From: JBBIRM01 sp037441765
GTDB taxonomy: Bacteria > Desulfobacterota > BSN033 > UBA1163
DNA: 5,522 nt
Direction: 5' to 3'
Assembly: GCA_037441765.1 (NCBI GenBank)
Contig: JBBIRM010000186.1
Span: forward strand, 1 to 5,522
The translations under genes were made by a program, and so were the position numbers. Numbering within the stretch: the first letter of the stretch is position 1; every line of letters starts with the position of its first letter. Below, one piece after another: positions 1-5,358 of the stretch. The notes under the pieces were generated by a model that had not been told where the DNA came from, searched no databases, and saw only the letters and a list, made by a program, of their open reading frames with translations.

Positions 1-6
1 TACCAT

Positions 7-12
7 CTCCTT
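7..12 (-). promoter_or_regulatory. Shine-Dalgarno-like AAGGAG near the left edge
   Basis: On the minus strand, downstream of tpiA, the sequence reads AAGGAG followed by six more bases before the window ends. A start codon at normal spacing would lie just outside the window, so this may be the ribosome binding site of a fourth gene in the gapA-pgk-tpiA operon. In many related bacteria secG follows tpiA, but nothing of that gene is visible here. An alternative is an ORF starting with ATG at 30-28 (minus), reading MKEISSKEMV and open to the edge, but it has no Shine-Dalgarno. The site is only a short motif match. Confidence 0.3.
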
Positions 13-92
13 AGATGAAATCTCTTTCATAAGACATTCTATTAACCGACCCGCTTTATAAGATTTTCGGAGATATCCCTACCCGATTCATA

Positions 93-117
93 TAATCCCC
101 CATTAAGTGAGGGATTA
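93..117. repeat. Small hairpin downstream of tpiA
   Basis: TAATCCC at 93-99 and GGGATTA at 111-117 form a perfect 7-bp inverted repeat with an 11-base loop, about 30 bases past the tpiA stop. There is no T-run after it on either strand, so it does not look like a canonical intrinsic terminator. It could be a weak terminator or an mRNA 3'-end or processing structure between tpiA and a following gene. No other convincing gene is seen in 1-148; the longest internal minus-strand frame here is only 29 codons. Confidence 0.35.
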
Positions 118-148
118 CTTCCAAATTTCATGATTTCAATAAAATATA

Positions 149-910
149 TCACAATTCTTTAAATCTGACAATCTTTGAAAAGGTATCCGCCTTCAGGCTC
201 GCTCCTCCCACAAGGGCTCCATCGATATTCTCCTGATCCATCAAGCCTTTAATGTTCTCCGGAGTGACACTTCCACCGTATTGAATTCGTATTTCTCGGG
301 AGATCTCTTGTGAATAAAGAAACTCCAATTTTTCTCTAATAAAAAGGTGAACCTCTTCAGCCTGCTGGGGAGTGGCTGTCTTTCCTGTTCCGATGGCCCA
401 AACCGGTTCATAAGCAATGACAAGATTATTGACATCCTCTCTTCCCAGGCCCTTAAGCCCACCATCGATCTGACGCTCTATAACAGAGAAGGTTTTTCCT
501 TCCTCCCTCTCCTTCAATGTCTCCCCTATACAGAGGATCACCTTTAGGCCAAAAGATAAAGCAGATTTTACCTTACGATTGGCCATTTCGTCAGTTTCTC
601 CAAAAAACTGTCTCCTTTCAGAATGGCCAATTATGACATATTGACATCCCACCTCTTTAAGCATAAGAGGGGAGATCTCCCCTGTAAAGGCCCCTTTTTC
701 TTCCCAGAATAAATTTTGAGCGGCAAGTTGAATGATGGAGCCTTCGAGCTCCTTTTTTACTGGATAGAGAGCGATAAAAGGAGGGGCGACCGCCACTTCA
801 ACATCTTTAATGTTTTGGAGTGATCTCTTTAACTCTCTAATAAGTTCCAGAGCCTCTTTTACAGTCTTATTCATCTTCCAATTCCCAGCGATAAAAGGCA
901 ACCTTCCCAT
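149..910 (-). CDS. tpiA: Triose-phosphate isomerase
   Basis: Cytosolic (beta/alpha)8-barrel enzyme that interconverts dihydroxyacetone phosphate and D-glyceraldehyde 3-phosphate in glycolysis and gluconeogenesis. The 253-residue product has the usual length of the family and is intact. The N-terminal GNWKMN (residues 9-14) supplies the catalytic Asn10 and Lys12. IIGHSERR (93-100) carries the electrophilic His96. AYEPVWAIGTGKTA (166-179) carries the catalytic base Glu168 and the flexible loop 6. YGGSV (211-215) and the GALVGGASL segment (231-239) form the phosphate-binding end. The ATG start gives a family-typical N-terminus six residues before IAGNWKMN, and a purine-rich GAGAGGTGGG lies a few bases upstream. 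The gene follows pgk by 37 bases on the same strand and is the third gene of the gapA-pgk-tpiA operon. The identification is certain. Confidence 0.98.
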   Translation of the reverse strand: MGRLPFIAGNWKMNKTVKEALELIRELKRSLQNIKDVEVAVAPPFIALYPVKKELEGSIIQLAAQNLFWEEKGAFTGEISPLMLKEVGCQYVIIGHSERRQFFGETDEMANRKVKSALSFGLKVILCIGETLKEREEGKTFSVIERQIDGGLKGLGREDVNNLVIAYEPVWAIGTGKTATPQQAEEVHLFIREKLEFLYSQEISREIRIQYGGSVTPENIKGLMDQENIDGALVGGASLKADTFSKIVRFKEL

Positions 911-947
911 CTATTCCCACCTCTCGGGCACCATATCTTTCCACCTT

Positions 948-2135
948 TTACCCTTCTCTTTTAAGAACCTCGATCCCTGGCAACTTTCTCCCTTCAAGGA
1001 ATTCGAGGGAGGCTCCCCCTCCTGTTGAGATATGGCTGATTCTATCAGCCACCCCTGCTTGATTCACTGCTGAAACCGTATCACCTCCCCCTACAATGCT
1101 AAATGCGGAGGAATCGGCCACTGCCTTAGCGATCTCAAAAGTGCCTTTACGAAAAGGTTCCATCTCAAAGACACCCATTGGTCCATTCCAGACAATCGTC
1201 TTTGCCTTTTTGATCTCCTCTGTAAAGGCCTTTATCGTCTCTGGACCAATATCGAGGCAGAGCCATTCGGAGGGAATCCTATCGTTGCCCACAATCCCCT
1301 TCTGAGCCTGGATATCCATCCTCTCTGCAGCGACATGATCAACGGGTAGGAGAAACTTCACCTTCCCTTCTGCCTTTTTCATAAGGGAACGAGAAAAATC
1401 AATCTGGTCTATCTCAACCAGGGATTTGCCAACCTCAACGCTCTTTGCCTTTAGAAAGGTATAGGCCATCCCTCCCCCGATGAGTAGGGTTGTTACCTTT
1501 TCTAAGAGGTTTTGAATCACACCAATTTTATCGGAAACCTTTGCCCCTCCAAGGATGGCGACGTAGGGAGTGGCCGGGTCTTTTAAGGCCTTCTCCAGGT
1601 TTTCTATCTCCTCCATCATTAAAAAACCTCCAGCCACCTCCTTCACATATCGTGTCATTCCTTCAGTGGATGCATGTGCTCGATGAGCGGTGCCGAATGC
1701 GTCGTTCACATAAACATCACAGAGAGAGGCCAGAGCCTTTGCAAAAGTTTCATCATTCTTTTCCTCCCCAGGGTGAAATCGCAGATTTTCAAGAAGAAGG
1801 ACGTCCCTCTCTCCCATCTTCTCAATCTGTGCCTTAACTTCCTCCCCAATGCAATCACTTGCCATGACTACCTTCTGGCCCAACATTCGAGATAAAGCCT
1901 TTGCTACAGGTGCCAGACTATATTTTGGGTCCCTCTTCCCTTTTGGCCTTCCAAGATGAGAGGCAACGATTGCTTTTCCCCCTGCCTCGATGACATATCG
2001 AATGGTGGGAAGCGAAGAGATGATACGAGTCTCATCCGCTACCTCATTTCTTTCATCGAGAGGGACGTTAAAATCGACACGGATAAAGACCCGTTTCCCG
2101 CTCAACTGAAGTTGGTCCACTTTCCGAATAGTCAT
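948..2135 (-). CDS. pgk: Phosphoglycerate kinase
   Basis: Cytosolic two-domain kinase that transfers the acyl phosphate of 1,3-bisphosphoglycerate to ADP, making 3-phosphoglycerate and ATP. The family motifs appear in order (numbered from the ATG at 2135, 395 aa): RVDFNVPL (19-26) and SHLGRP (59-64) of the substrate-binding N domain, LENLRFHPGEE (115-125), VNDAFGTAHRAHAS (143-156), LGGAKVSDKI (195-204) at the start of the nucleotide domain, WNGPMGVFE (316-324), GGGDTV (349-354) and STGGGASLEFLEG (370-382). The length is normal and the frame is unbroken. The start is ambiguous: an in-frame TTG at 2171 adds 12 residues and has AGGAAGGGAGAG 11-13 bases upstream. The ATG at 2135 matches the usual family N-terminus but has only a distant GGAG, about 16 bases upstream. 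I chose the ATG on family resemblance. It lies between gapA (57-base gap) and tpiA. Confidence 0.96.
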   Translation of the reverse strand: MTIRKVDQLQLSGKRVFIRVDFNVPLDERNEVADETRIISSLPTIRYVIEAGGKAIVASHLGRPKGKRDPKYSLAPVAKALSRMLGQKVVMASDCIGEEVKAQIEKMGERDVLLLENLRFHPGEEKNDETFAKALASLCDVYVNDAFGTAHRAHASTEGMTRYVKEVAGGFLMMEEIENLEKALKDPATPYVAILGGAKVSDKIGVIQNLLEKVTTLLIGGGMAYTFLKAKSVEVGKSLVEIDQIDFSRSLMKKAEGKVKFLLPVDHVAAERMDIQAQKGIVGNDRIPSEWLCLDIGPETIKAFTEEIKKAKTIVWNGPMGVFEMEPFRKGTFEIAKAVADSSAFSIVGGGDTVSAVNQAGVADRISHISTGGGASLEFLEGRKLPGIEVLKREG

Positions 2136-2192
2136 TCTTAGATTCCAATTACTCCCATTTTTTAGGGGCAATTCAGGAATGGCTCTCCCTTC

Positions 2193-3197
2193 CTATTTCT
2201 TCCCAAAAAGATATAAAAACAGCTCCACCATCCGATTGGAGAATCCCCACTCATTATCATACCAGGAGATGATCTTTACCATCTTTCCACCGATTACTTT
2301 GGTAGAAGGCCCATCCACAATGGAGGAATGGGGATTTCCATTAAAATCAACAGAGACCAGTTCCTCTTCACAGAAACTCAGAATCCCCTTCAACTTCCCA
2401 TTCGCATAAGATTTCAAAACCCGGTTGACCTCTTCAACAGTCGTCTCCTTTTTCAACCAGGCTACCAAATCCACAACCGAGACATTAGGGGTGGGAACCC
2501 GAATGGCCATTCCATCCATTCTCCCTTTCAATTCCGGAATGACCAAAGAGAGGGCCACGGCCGCCCCTGTGGTGGTCGGAATCATCGAAATTCCTGCTGC
2601 TCGGGCTCGACGGAGGTCTCGATGCGGAAAGTCAAGAATTACCTGATCGTTTGTATAGGCATGGATGGTGGTCATCAGTCCATATTCCACTCCAAATTCA
2701 TCGACCAATATTTTGGCAATGGGAGCAAGGCAGTTGGTTGTGCAGGACCCCATTGACAGTATATGATGCTTGGAGGGATCATAAATATCTTCATTGACAC
2801 CCAACACTAACGATATATCCGGATCCTTTGCTGGAGCAGATATCACAACCTTTTTAGCCCCCGCTTCGAGATGCTTTGACCCACCTGCTCTATCTGTAAA
2901 TCTTCCAGTACTTTCTAAAACAACATCTACCTTTAAATCACTCCATGGAAGCTGACCTGGATCTCTCAATGCGAAAACCTTCACCTCTTTTCCATCTATC
3001 TCTATGGCTTCTTTCTTTGCCTCAACATGGGCTCCAAACTTCCCATGCACCGAATCATACTTTAGTAAGTGTGCCAATGTCTTTGCATCAGTAAGATCAT
3101 TGACAGCAACAAACTCTATCTCTTCCCTATTGATCCCTGCCCGAAGGACATTTCGACCAATTCTGCCAAATCCATTGATCCCTACTCTAATTGCCAT
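2193..3197 (-). CDS. gapA: Glyceraldehyde-3-phosphate dehydrogenase, type I (phosphorylating)
   Basis: Cytosolic, normally homotetrameric enzyme that oxidises and phosphorylates glyceraldehyde 3-phosphate to 1,3-bisphosphoglycerate using NAD(P)+. The 334-residue product has the typical length. The N-terminal Rossmann fold opens with INGFGRIGR (7-15). Asp34, following the second beta strand (AVNDL), favours NAD+ over NADP+. The catalytic domain starts at SCTTNC (151-156) with nucleophile Cys152. The base His179 is in TIHAYTND, phosphate-site residues are in PTTTGAA (207-213) and AIRVPTPNVSVVDL (231-244), and SWYDNEWGFSNR (311-322) is near the end. Two positions differ from the commonest consensus: SMGSCTTN instead of SNASCTTN, and Val214 where TGAAKA usually has Lys. 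The ATG start is secured by AAAGGAGG seven bases upstream. It is the first gene of the minus-strand operon. The family is certain; in vivo direction and cofactor are inferred. Confidence 0.97.
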   Translation of the reverse strand: MAIRVGINGFGRIGRNVLRAGINREEIEFVAVNDLTDAKTLAHLLKYDSVHGKFGAHVEAKKEAIEIDGKEVKVFALRDPGQLPWSDLKVDVVLESTGRFTDRAGGSKHLEAGAKKVVISAPAKDPDISLVLGVNEDIYDPSKHHILSMGSCTTNCLAPIAKILVDEFGVEYGLMTTIHAYTNDQVILDFPHRDLRRARAAGISMIPTTTGAAVALSLVIPELKGRMDGMAIRVPTPNVSVVDLVAWLKKETTVEEVNRVLKSYANGKLKGILSFCEEELVSVDFNGNPHSSIVDGPSTKVIGGKMVKIISWYDNEWGFSNRMVELFLYLFGKK

Positions 3198-3204
3198 ATA
3201 AAAC

Positions 3205-3212
3205 CCTCCTTT
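3205..3212 (-). promoter_or_regulatory. gapA ribosome binding site
   Basis: On the minus strand AAAGGAGG lies seven bases before the gapA ATG. This is close to a perfect anti-16S match at good spacing and fixes the gapA start. It is far stronger than the sites of pgk and tpiA downstream, which fits GAPDH being the most abundantly made product of the operon. Confidence 0.85.
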
Positions 3213-3226
3213 CTAATTATTATGAA

Positions 3227-3255
3227 TATATAACTTTTTCACATTAAGGCGTCAA
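3227..3255 (-). promoter_or_regulatory. Candidate proximal gapA promoter
   Basis: Minus-strand TTGACG (3255-3250) is separated by 17 bases from TATATA (3232-3227), a reasonable sigma70-type arrangement. Transcription would begin near 3220 and leave a short leader of about 20 bases carrying the gapA Shine-Dalgarno. The match is by eye in AT-rich DNA and may be spurious. Confidence 0.4.
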
Positions 3256-3272
3256 CATATTTCCCTATTTTC

Positions 3273-3302
3273 ATTATACGATTTTGGATGTTTCCCTAGC
3301 AA
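3273..3302 (-). promoter_or_regulatory. Candidate distal gapA promoter
   Basis: Minus-strand TTGCTA (3302-3297), an 18-base spacer and a perfect TATAAT (3278-3273) form a second sigma70-like promoter for the gapA operon. It would give a leader of about 70 bases. The -10 is better than that of the proximal candidate and the -35 is worse. Either or both could be used. Confidence 0.4.
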
Positions 3303-3308
3303 TTTTTT

Positions 3309-3400
3309 CCCATCTCCCCAGTTTATAAATTCATTTTAATTACCCTCAGAGATTTCTTAAAAAGTATTTAAAAAAAGGAGTTTTAGACTGGGGAGGTGGG
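3309..3400. repeat. 17-bp inverted repeat with 58-base loop
   Basis: CCCATCTCCCCAGTTTA (3309-3325) pairs along its full length with TAGACTGGGGAGGTGGG (3384-3400): 15 Watson-Crick pairs plus two positions (3313/3396 and 3323/3386) that become G-U wobbles only if the plus strand is transcribed. The AT-rich 58-base interior contains no recognised gene. The right arm contains GGGGAGG, a Shine-Dalgarno-like run, immediately before a possible GTG start at 3401. The repeat could be an RNA hairpin, a protein-binding site or a miniature mobile-element remnant. I found no flanking target duplication and no second copy in the window. Confidence 0.5.
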
Positions 3401-3508
3401 GTGAAAAAGCCTTCGAGCGGATACCTTTATGGTTTTAGTACTTTTGATTATTTCATGAAAAGAATAGATTTTTTTCTTCCCCTTGGCTTGACTTTTCAAA
3501 AAAAATAA
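3401..3508 (+). CDS. Possible small ORF, 35 aa, unknown
   Basis: An open frame from GTG (3401) to TAA (3506-3508) encodes 35 residues, beginning MKKPSSGYLYGF and ending with GLTFQKK, rich in Phe, Tyr and Lys. GGGGAGG at 3390-3396 is a strong Shine-Dalgarno, but only four bases separate it from the start, which is tight. The last codons run through the -35 element of the moaA promoter. I recognise no family and see no clear membrane segment or signal peptide. In AT-rich intergenic DNA a frame of this length is not surprising, so it may well be spurious. It is listed because of its ribosome binding site and the adjacent inverted repeat. Confidence 0.2.
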   Translation: MKKPSSGYLYGFSTFDYFMKRIDFFLPLGLTFQKK

Positions 3509-3516
3509 ATTAAAAA
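3488..3516 (+). promoter_or_regulatory. Candidate promoter of the moa operon
   Basis: TTGACT (3488-3493), a 17-base spacer and TAAAAA (3511-3516) form a sigma70-like promoter with a good -35 and a modest -10. The predicted start is near 3522-3524, only a few bases before the first paired base of the riboswitch at 3528. That is the expected position for a promoter driving a 5' riboswitch leader. The placement supports the call more than the -10 match does. Confidence 0.5.
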
Positions 3517-3527
3517 TTTTCTAGAAG

Positions 3528-3629
3528 TATCTCCGAGCCTTTTTCCTAACTCCTAAATTAAGGATATGGAAATAGGCCGATAGGGCGTGGCTGGAAACGG
3601 TCACACCTCCCGTATTTGGAAAGGAGATG
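3528..3629 (+). ncRNA. Molybdenum cofactor (Moco) riboswitch aptamer
   Basis: The RNA lies in the leader of moaA-moaC and folds by eye as follows. The closing stem P1 pairs ATCTCC (3529-3534) with GGAGAT (3623-3628), extended by a U-G pair. The first arm pairs GCCTTTTTCC (3537-3546) with GGAAATAGGC (3568-3577), one U-U mismatch in ten, and is capped by TCCT/AGGA (3551-3554/3561-3564). The second arm pairs GTGGCTG with CGGTCAC (3587-3593/3598-3604) around a GAAA tetraloop. Conserved-looking single-stranded pieces such as CTCCGAGCC, GGAAACGG and ACCTCCCG resemble the Moco RNA motif as I remember it. That class is known upstream of Moco biosynthesis and transport genes, uses a GNRA tetraloop-receptor contact, and usually represses when cofactor is present. 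The class assignment rests on motif memory plus genomic context; ligand binding is inferred. Confidence 0.85.
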
Positions 3630-3658
3630 GAAAATTGAAATTAAAAGGCCAATATCTC
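3624..3658 (+). promoter_or_regulatory. Putative antiterminator pairing of the moa leader
   Basis: GAGAT (3624-3628), which is part of the 3' strand of riboswitch P1, can instead pair with ATCTC (3654-3658) in the 5' arm of the terminator. ATTG (3634-3637) can pair with CAAT (3650-3653) to continue that helix across a five-base bulge. The three structures P1, antiterminator and terminator are therefore mutually exclusive. Ligand-stabilised P1 would leave the terminator free to form, giving an OFF switch. The pairings are seen; the switching is inferred. Confidence 0.55.
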
Positions 3659-3683
3659 AACCTCTTGAGTATTGGCTTTTTTT
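3643..3683 (+). terminator. Intrinsic terminator (attenuator) of the moa leader
   Basis: GCCAATA (3648-3654) plus CTCAA (3656-3660) pairs with TTGAG (3665-3669) plus TATTGGC (3670-3676), giving 12 bp with one bulged T and a CCTC loop. Seven Ts (3677-3683) follow directly and an A-run precedes the stem. It stands between the riboswitch aptamer and moaA, so it is the expression platform rather than the end of an upstream gene. A transcript stopped here would be about 160 bases long. Confidence 0.9.
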
Positions 3684-3694
3684 ATATGGGATGA

Positions 3695-3731
3695 GGGATT
3701 AAGGCTCAGGGGTTTTCTAAACCCCAATCCC
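3695..3731 (+). other. Second leader hairpin between attenuator and moaA
   Basis: GGGATT (3695-3700) pairs with AATCCC (3726-3731), and inside it GGGGTTT (3709-3715) pairs with AAACCCC (3719-3725) around a TCT loop. This makes 13 bp interrupted by an eight-base bulge on the 5' side. No T-run follows, so it is not a standard terminator. It ends 22 bases before the moaA ATG, in a leader with no recognisable Shine-Dalgarno. A role in mRNA stability, translation or protein binding is possible; none is shown. Confidence 0.5.
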
Positions 3732-3753
3732 AAAAACCCAACCCTTGCTGATT

Positions 3754-4737
3754 ATGCTACTTGATCCCTTCAAACGAAAAATTAACTACCTTCGTATTTC
3801 GGTGACGGATCGTTGTAATCTACGATGCATTTATTGTATGCCAGAAGCAGGGATGCCCCTTATTCCACACGAGGAGATTCTCACATATGAAGAACTCCTC
3901 AGAATTGTCCGTGTCTTTGCCGAAGAGGGGATATCAAAAGTAAGACTGACAGGGGGAGAACCTCTTATCCGAAAGGGAATTATAGGTTTTATTTCAAGTC
4001 TTGCGAAGATAAAAGGGATAAAGGACCTTAGCCTTACAACCAACGGGATCCTTTTAAAAGACTTCGCCCATGATCTGCGAGTGGCTGGCTTAAAGCGTGT
4101 GAATATCAGTCTTGACTCCCTCATCCCAGAAAGATTCTTCAAGATCACCAGGAGGGATCATTTTCATCTCGTCTGGGCGGGGATTGAAGAAGCCCTCCAT
4201 GTTGGGCTCTCGCCTGTCAAACTGAACATGGTGGCTATTCGAGGATTAAATGACGACGAAATTGAATCCTTTGCTCGACTGACCCTCCAACTCCCGATCT
4301 CTATCCGGTTCATTGAGTACATGCCTCTCGCCAATGGAGCAGATTGGGATAAAACTGATTTACTCAGTATTGACCATATAAAAAATCGTCTTGAGAGAAT
4401 GGGGAAGTTGATCCCAATCCCATCGAATCCTTGGGACGGCCCAGCAAAACGGTTTCAATTAGAGGGAGCGATAGGAGAGATTGGATTTATTGGAGCAGTC
4501 AGTAACCATTTCTGTGAAAATTGTAATCGCCTTCGCCTTACCCCTGATGGAAAGATTCGAACCTGCCTCTTTTCAGATGAGGAGATCGATGTGAAGGGAT
4601 TTCTCAGAGATGGCGGAAGCGATGAGGACTTGAAGAAACAGCTTCTGATTGCTTTAAAAACAAAGCCTGAGAGGCATCAAATCAATACACACCAATTTAA
4701 AAAATGTCAGAGGAATATGTCTGCGATAGGAGGATAA
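3754..4737 (+). CDS. moaA: GTP 3',8-cyclase MoaA (radical SAM)
   Basis: Cytosolic radical-SAM enzyme that converts GTP to (8S)-3',8-cyclo-7,8-dihydroguanosine 5'-triphosphate, the first step of molybdopterin synthesis, working with MoaC. From the ATG at 3754 the protein has 327 residues, a normal length. DRCNLRCIYC (19-28) gives the SAM-binding cluster cysteines Cys21, Cys25 and Cys28. GGEP (67-70) is the SAM motif and TTNG (95-98) and SLDS (119-122) are further barrel motifs. The second, substrate-binding Fe-S cluster is supplied by Cys254, Cys257 and Cys271 in NHFCENCNRLRLTPDGKIRTC. The chain ends in MSAIGG, with the conserved C-terminal Gly-Gly tail needed for activity in this family, so it is complete. 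A TTG at 3745 would add three residues; the ATG fits homologues better. Neither start has a visible Shine-Dalgarno, which is unusual. Control is by the upstream riboswitch and attenuator. Confidence 0.97.
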   Translation: MLLDPFKRKINYLRISVTDRCNLRCIYCMPEAGMPLIPHEEILTYEELLRIVRVFAEEGISKVRLTGGEPLIRKGIIGFISSLAKIKGIKDLSLTTNGILLKDFAHDLRVAGLKRVNISLDSLIPERFFKITRRDHFHLVWAGIEEALHVGLSPVKLNMVAIRGLNDDEIESFARLTLQLPISIRFIEYMPLANGADWDKTDLLSIDHIKNRLERMGKLIPIPSNPWDGPAKRFQLEGAIGEIGFIGAVSNHFCENCNRLRLTPDGKIRTCLFSDEEIDVKGFLRDGGSDEDLKKQLLIALKTKPERHQINTHQFKKCQRNMSAIGG

Positions 4738-4773
4738 GGAGAATAACCCGCGTCCAATTAAGGAGAGGAACAA

Positions 4774-5337
4774 ATGGGAAAACTAACACACTTTGATAAA
4801 CAGGGTCGGGCGAAGATGGTCGATATCAGCAATAAGCCAAAGACTCTTAGAGAAGCCATTGTGCGCGGGACGATCCATATGAAGCCAAACACATTTAAAA
4901 AAATTATGAGTGGCAAGATTGCCAAGGGTGATGTCCTCTCAGTTGCTAAGGTGGCAGGGATCATGGCAGCAAAGAAGACAGGCGAAATCATCCCTATGTG
5001 TCATCCCCTAAACCTCTCTCACGTTGAAATAAACTTCTATCCCTCAGAAAAAGAGAGCAGGATCGATATCGAAGCCAGTGTAAAGATTGAGGCCCAAACA
5101 GGAGTCGAAATGGAAGCGATGGTTGCAGTGGCTACTGCAGGTTTGACGATTTATGATATGTGTAAGGCTATTGACCGGGGGATGGTTCTCTCGGATATTC
5201 ATCTGGTTAAGAAGATAGGAGGGAAGAGCGGAACCTATTCAGTTCGGAGCAATAGAAAAAAGGGGGCGAAGGGACAGGGGTTAAGTGAAATTTATAAGAA
5301 ATTTTTTACTAAAACCCTTGAACCCGGGAATCCTTGA
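4774..5337 (+). CDS. moaC: Cyclic pyranopterin monophosphate synthase MoaC
   Basis: Cytosolic, normally hexameric enzyme that rearranges the MoaA product 3',8-cH2GTP into cyclic pyranopterin monophosphate. Family motifs are clear: MVDIS (15-19), the turn MCHPL (75-79) with His77, GVEMEAM (110-116), and YDMCKAIDR (127-135) with Asp128 and Lys131, which correspond to the E. coli catalytic residues. KIGGKSG (147-153) follows near the core's end. The 187 residues exceed the usual ~160 by about 25, as a basic C-terminal tail from roughly residue 158 that begins RSNRKKGAKGQG. The ATG start follows AGGAG by eight bases, a good ribosome binding site, and the N-terminus is family-typical. It lies 36 bases after moaA on the same strand, so the two steps are co-expressed under the same leader. 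Confidence 0.97.
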   Translation: MGKLTHFDKQGRAKMVDISNKPKTLREAIVRGTIHMKPNTFKKIMSGKIAKGDVLSVAKVAGIMAAKKTGEIIPMCHPLNLSHVEINFYPSEKESRIDIEASVKIEAQTGVEMEAMVAVATAGLTIYDMCKAIDRGMVLSDIHLVKKIGGKSGTYSVRSNRKKGAKGQGLSEIYKKFFTKTLEPGNP

Positions 5338-5358
5338 ACCATATTGAGGAAGTAATTC

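Noticed and set aside
1490..1837. 115-codon plus-strand open frame inside pgk
   Set aside because: It is antisense to well-conserved Pgk motifs, has low-complexity Pro/Ser/Arg/His composition and no recognisable domain; it is a shadow of pgk.
2328..2756. 142-codon plus-strand open frame inside gapA
   Set aside because: It lies fully opposite intact gapA coding sequence, including the catalytic region, and the protein resembles nothing known.
3225..3265. Possible Rex-type redox operator near GTGAAAAAG upstream of gapA
   Set aside because: Only a half site is visible; the second half of the palindrome is not there.
3455..3475. Weak CTTTT/AAAAG hairpin followed by a run of seven Ts, possible terminator
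   Set aside because: The stem is only five AT-rich pairs with a twelve-base loop and the Ts do not follow the stem directly; too weak to call.
3621..3642. AAAGGAG with ATG directly after it, possible upstream ORF
   Set aside because: There is no spacer between the purine run and ATG, the frame is three codons long, and the run is explained as the P1 3' strand of the riboswitch.
3831..4148. 105-codon minus-strand open frame inside moaA
   Set aside because: It is antisense to the radical-SAM core of moaA with no ribosome site or family resemblance.
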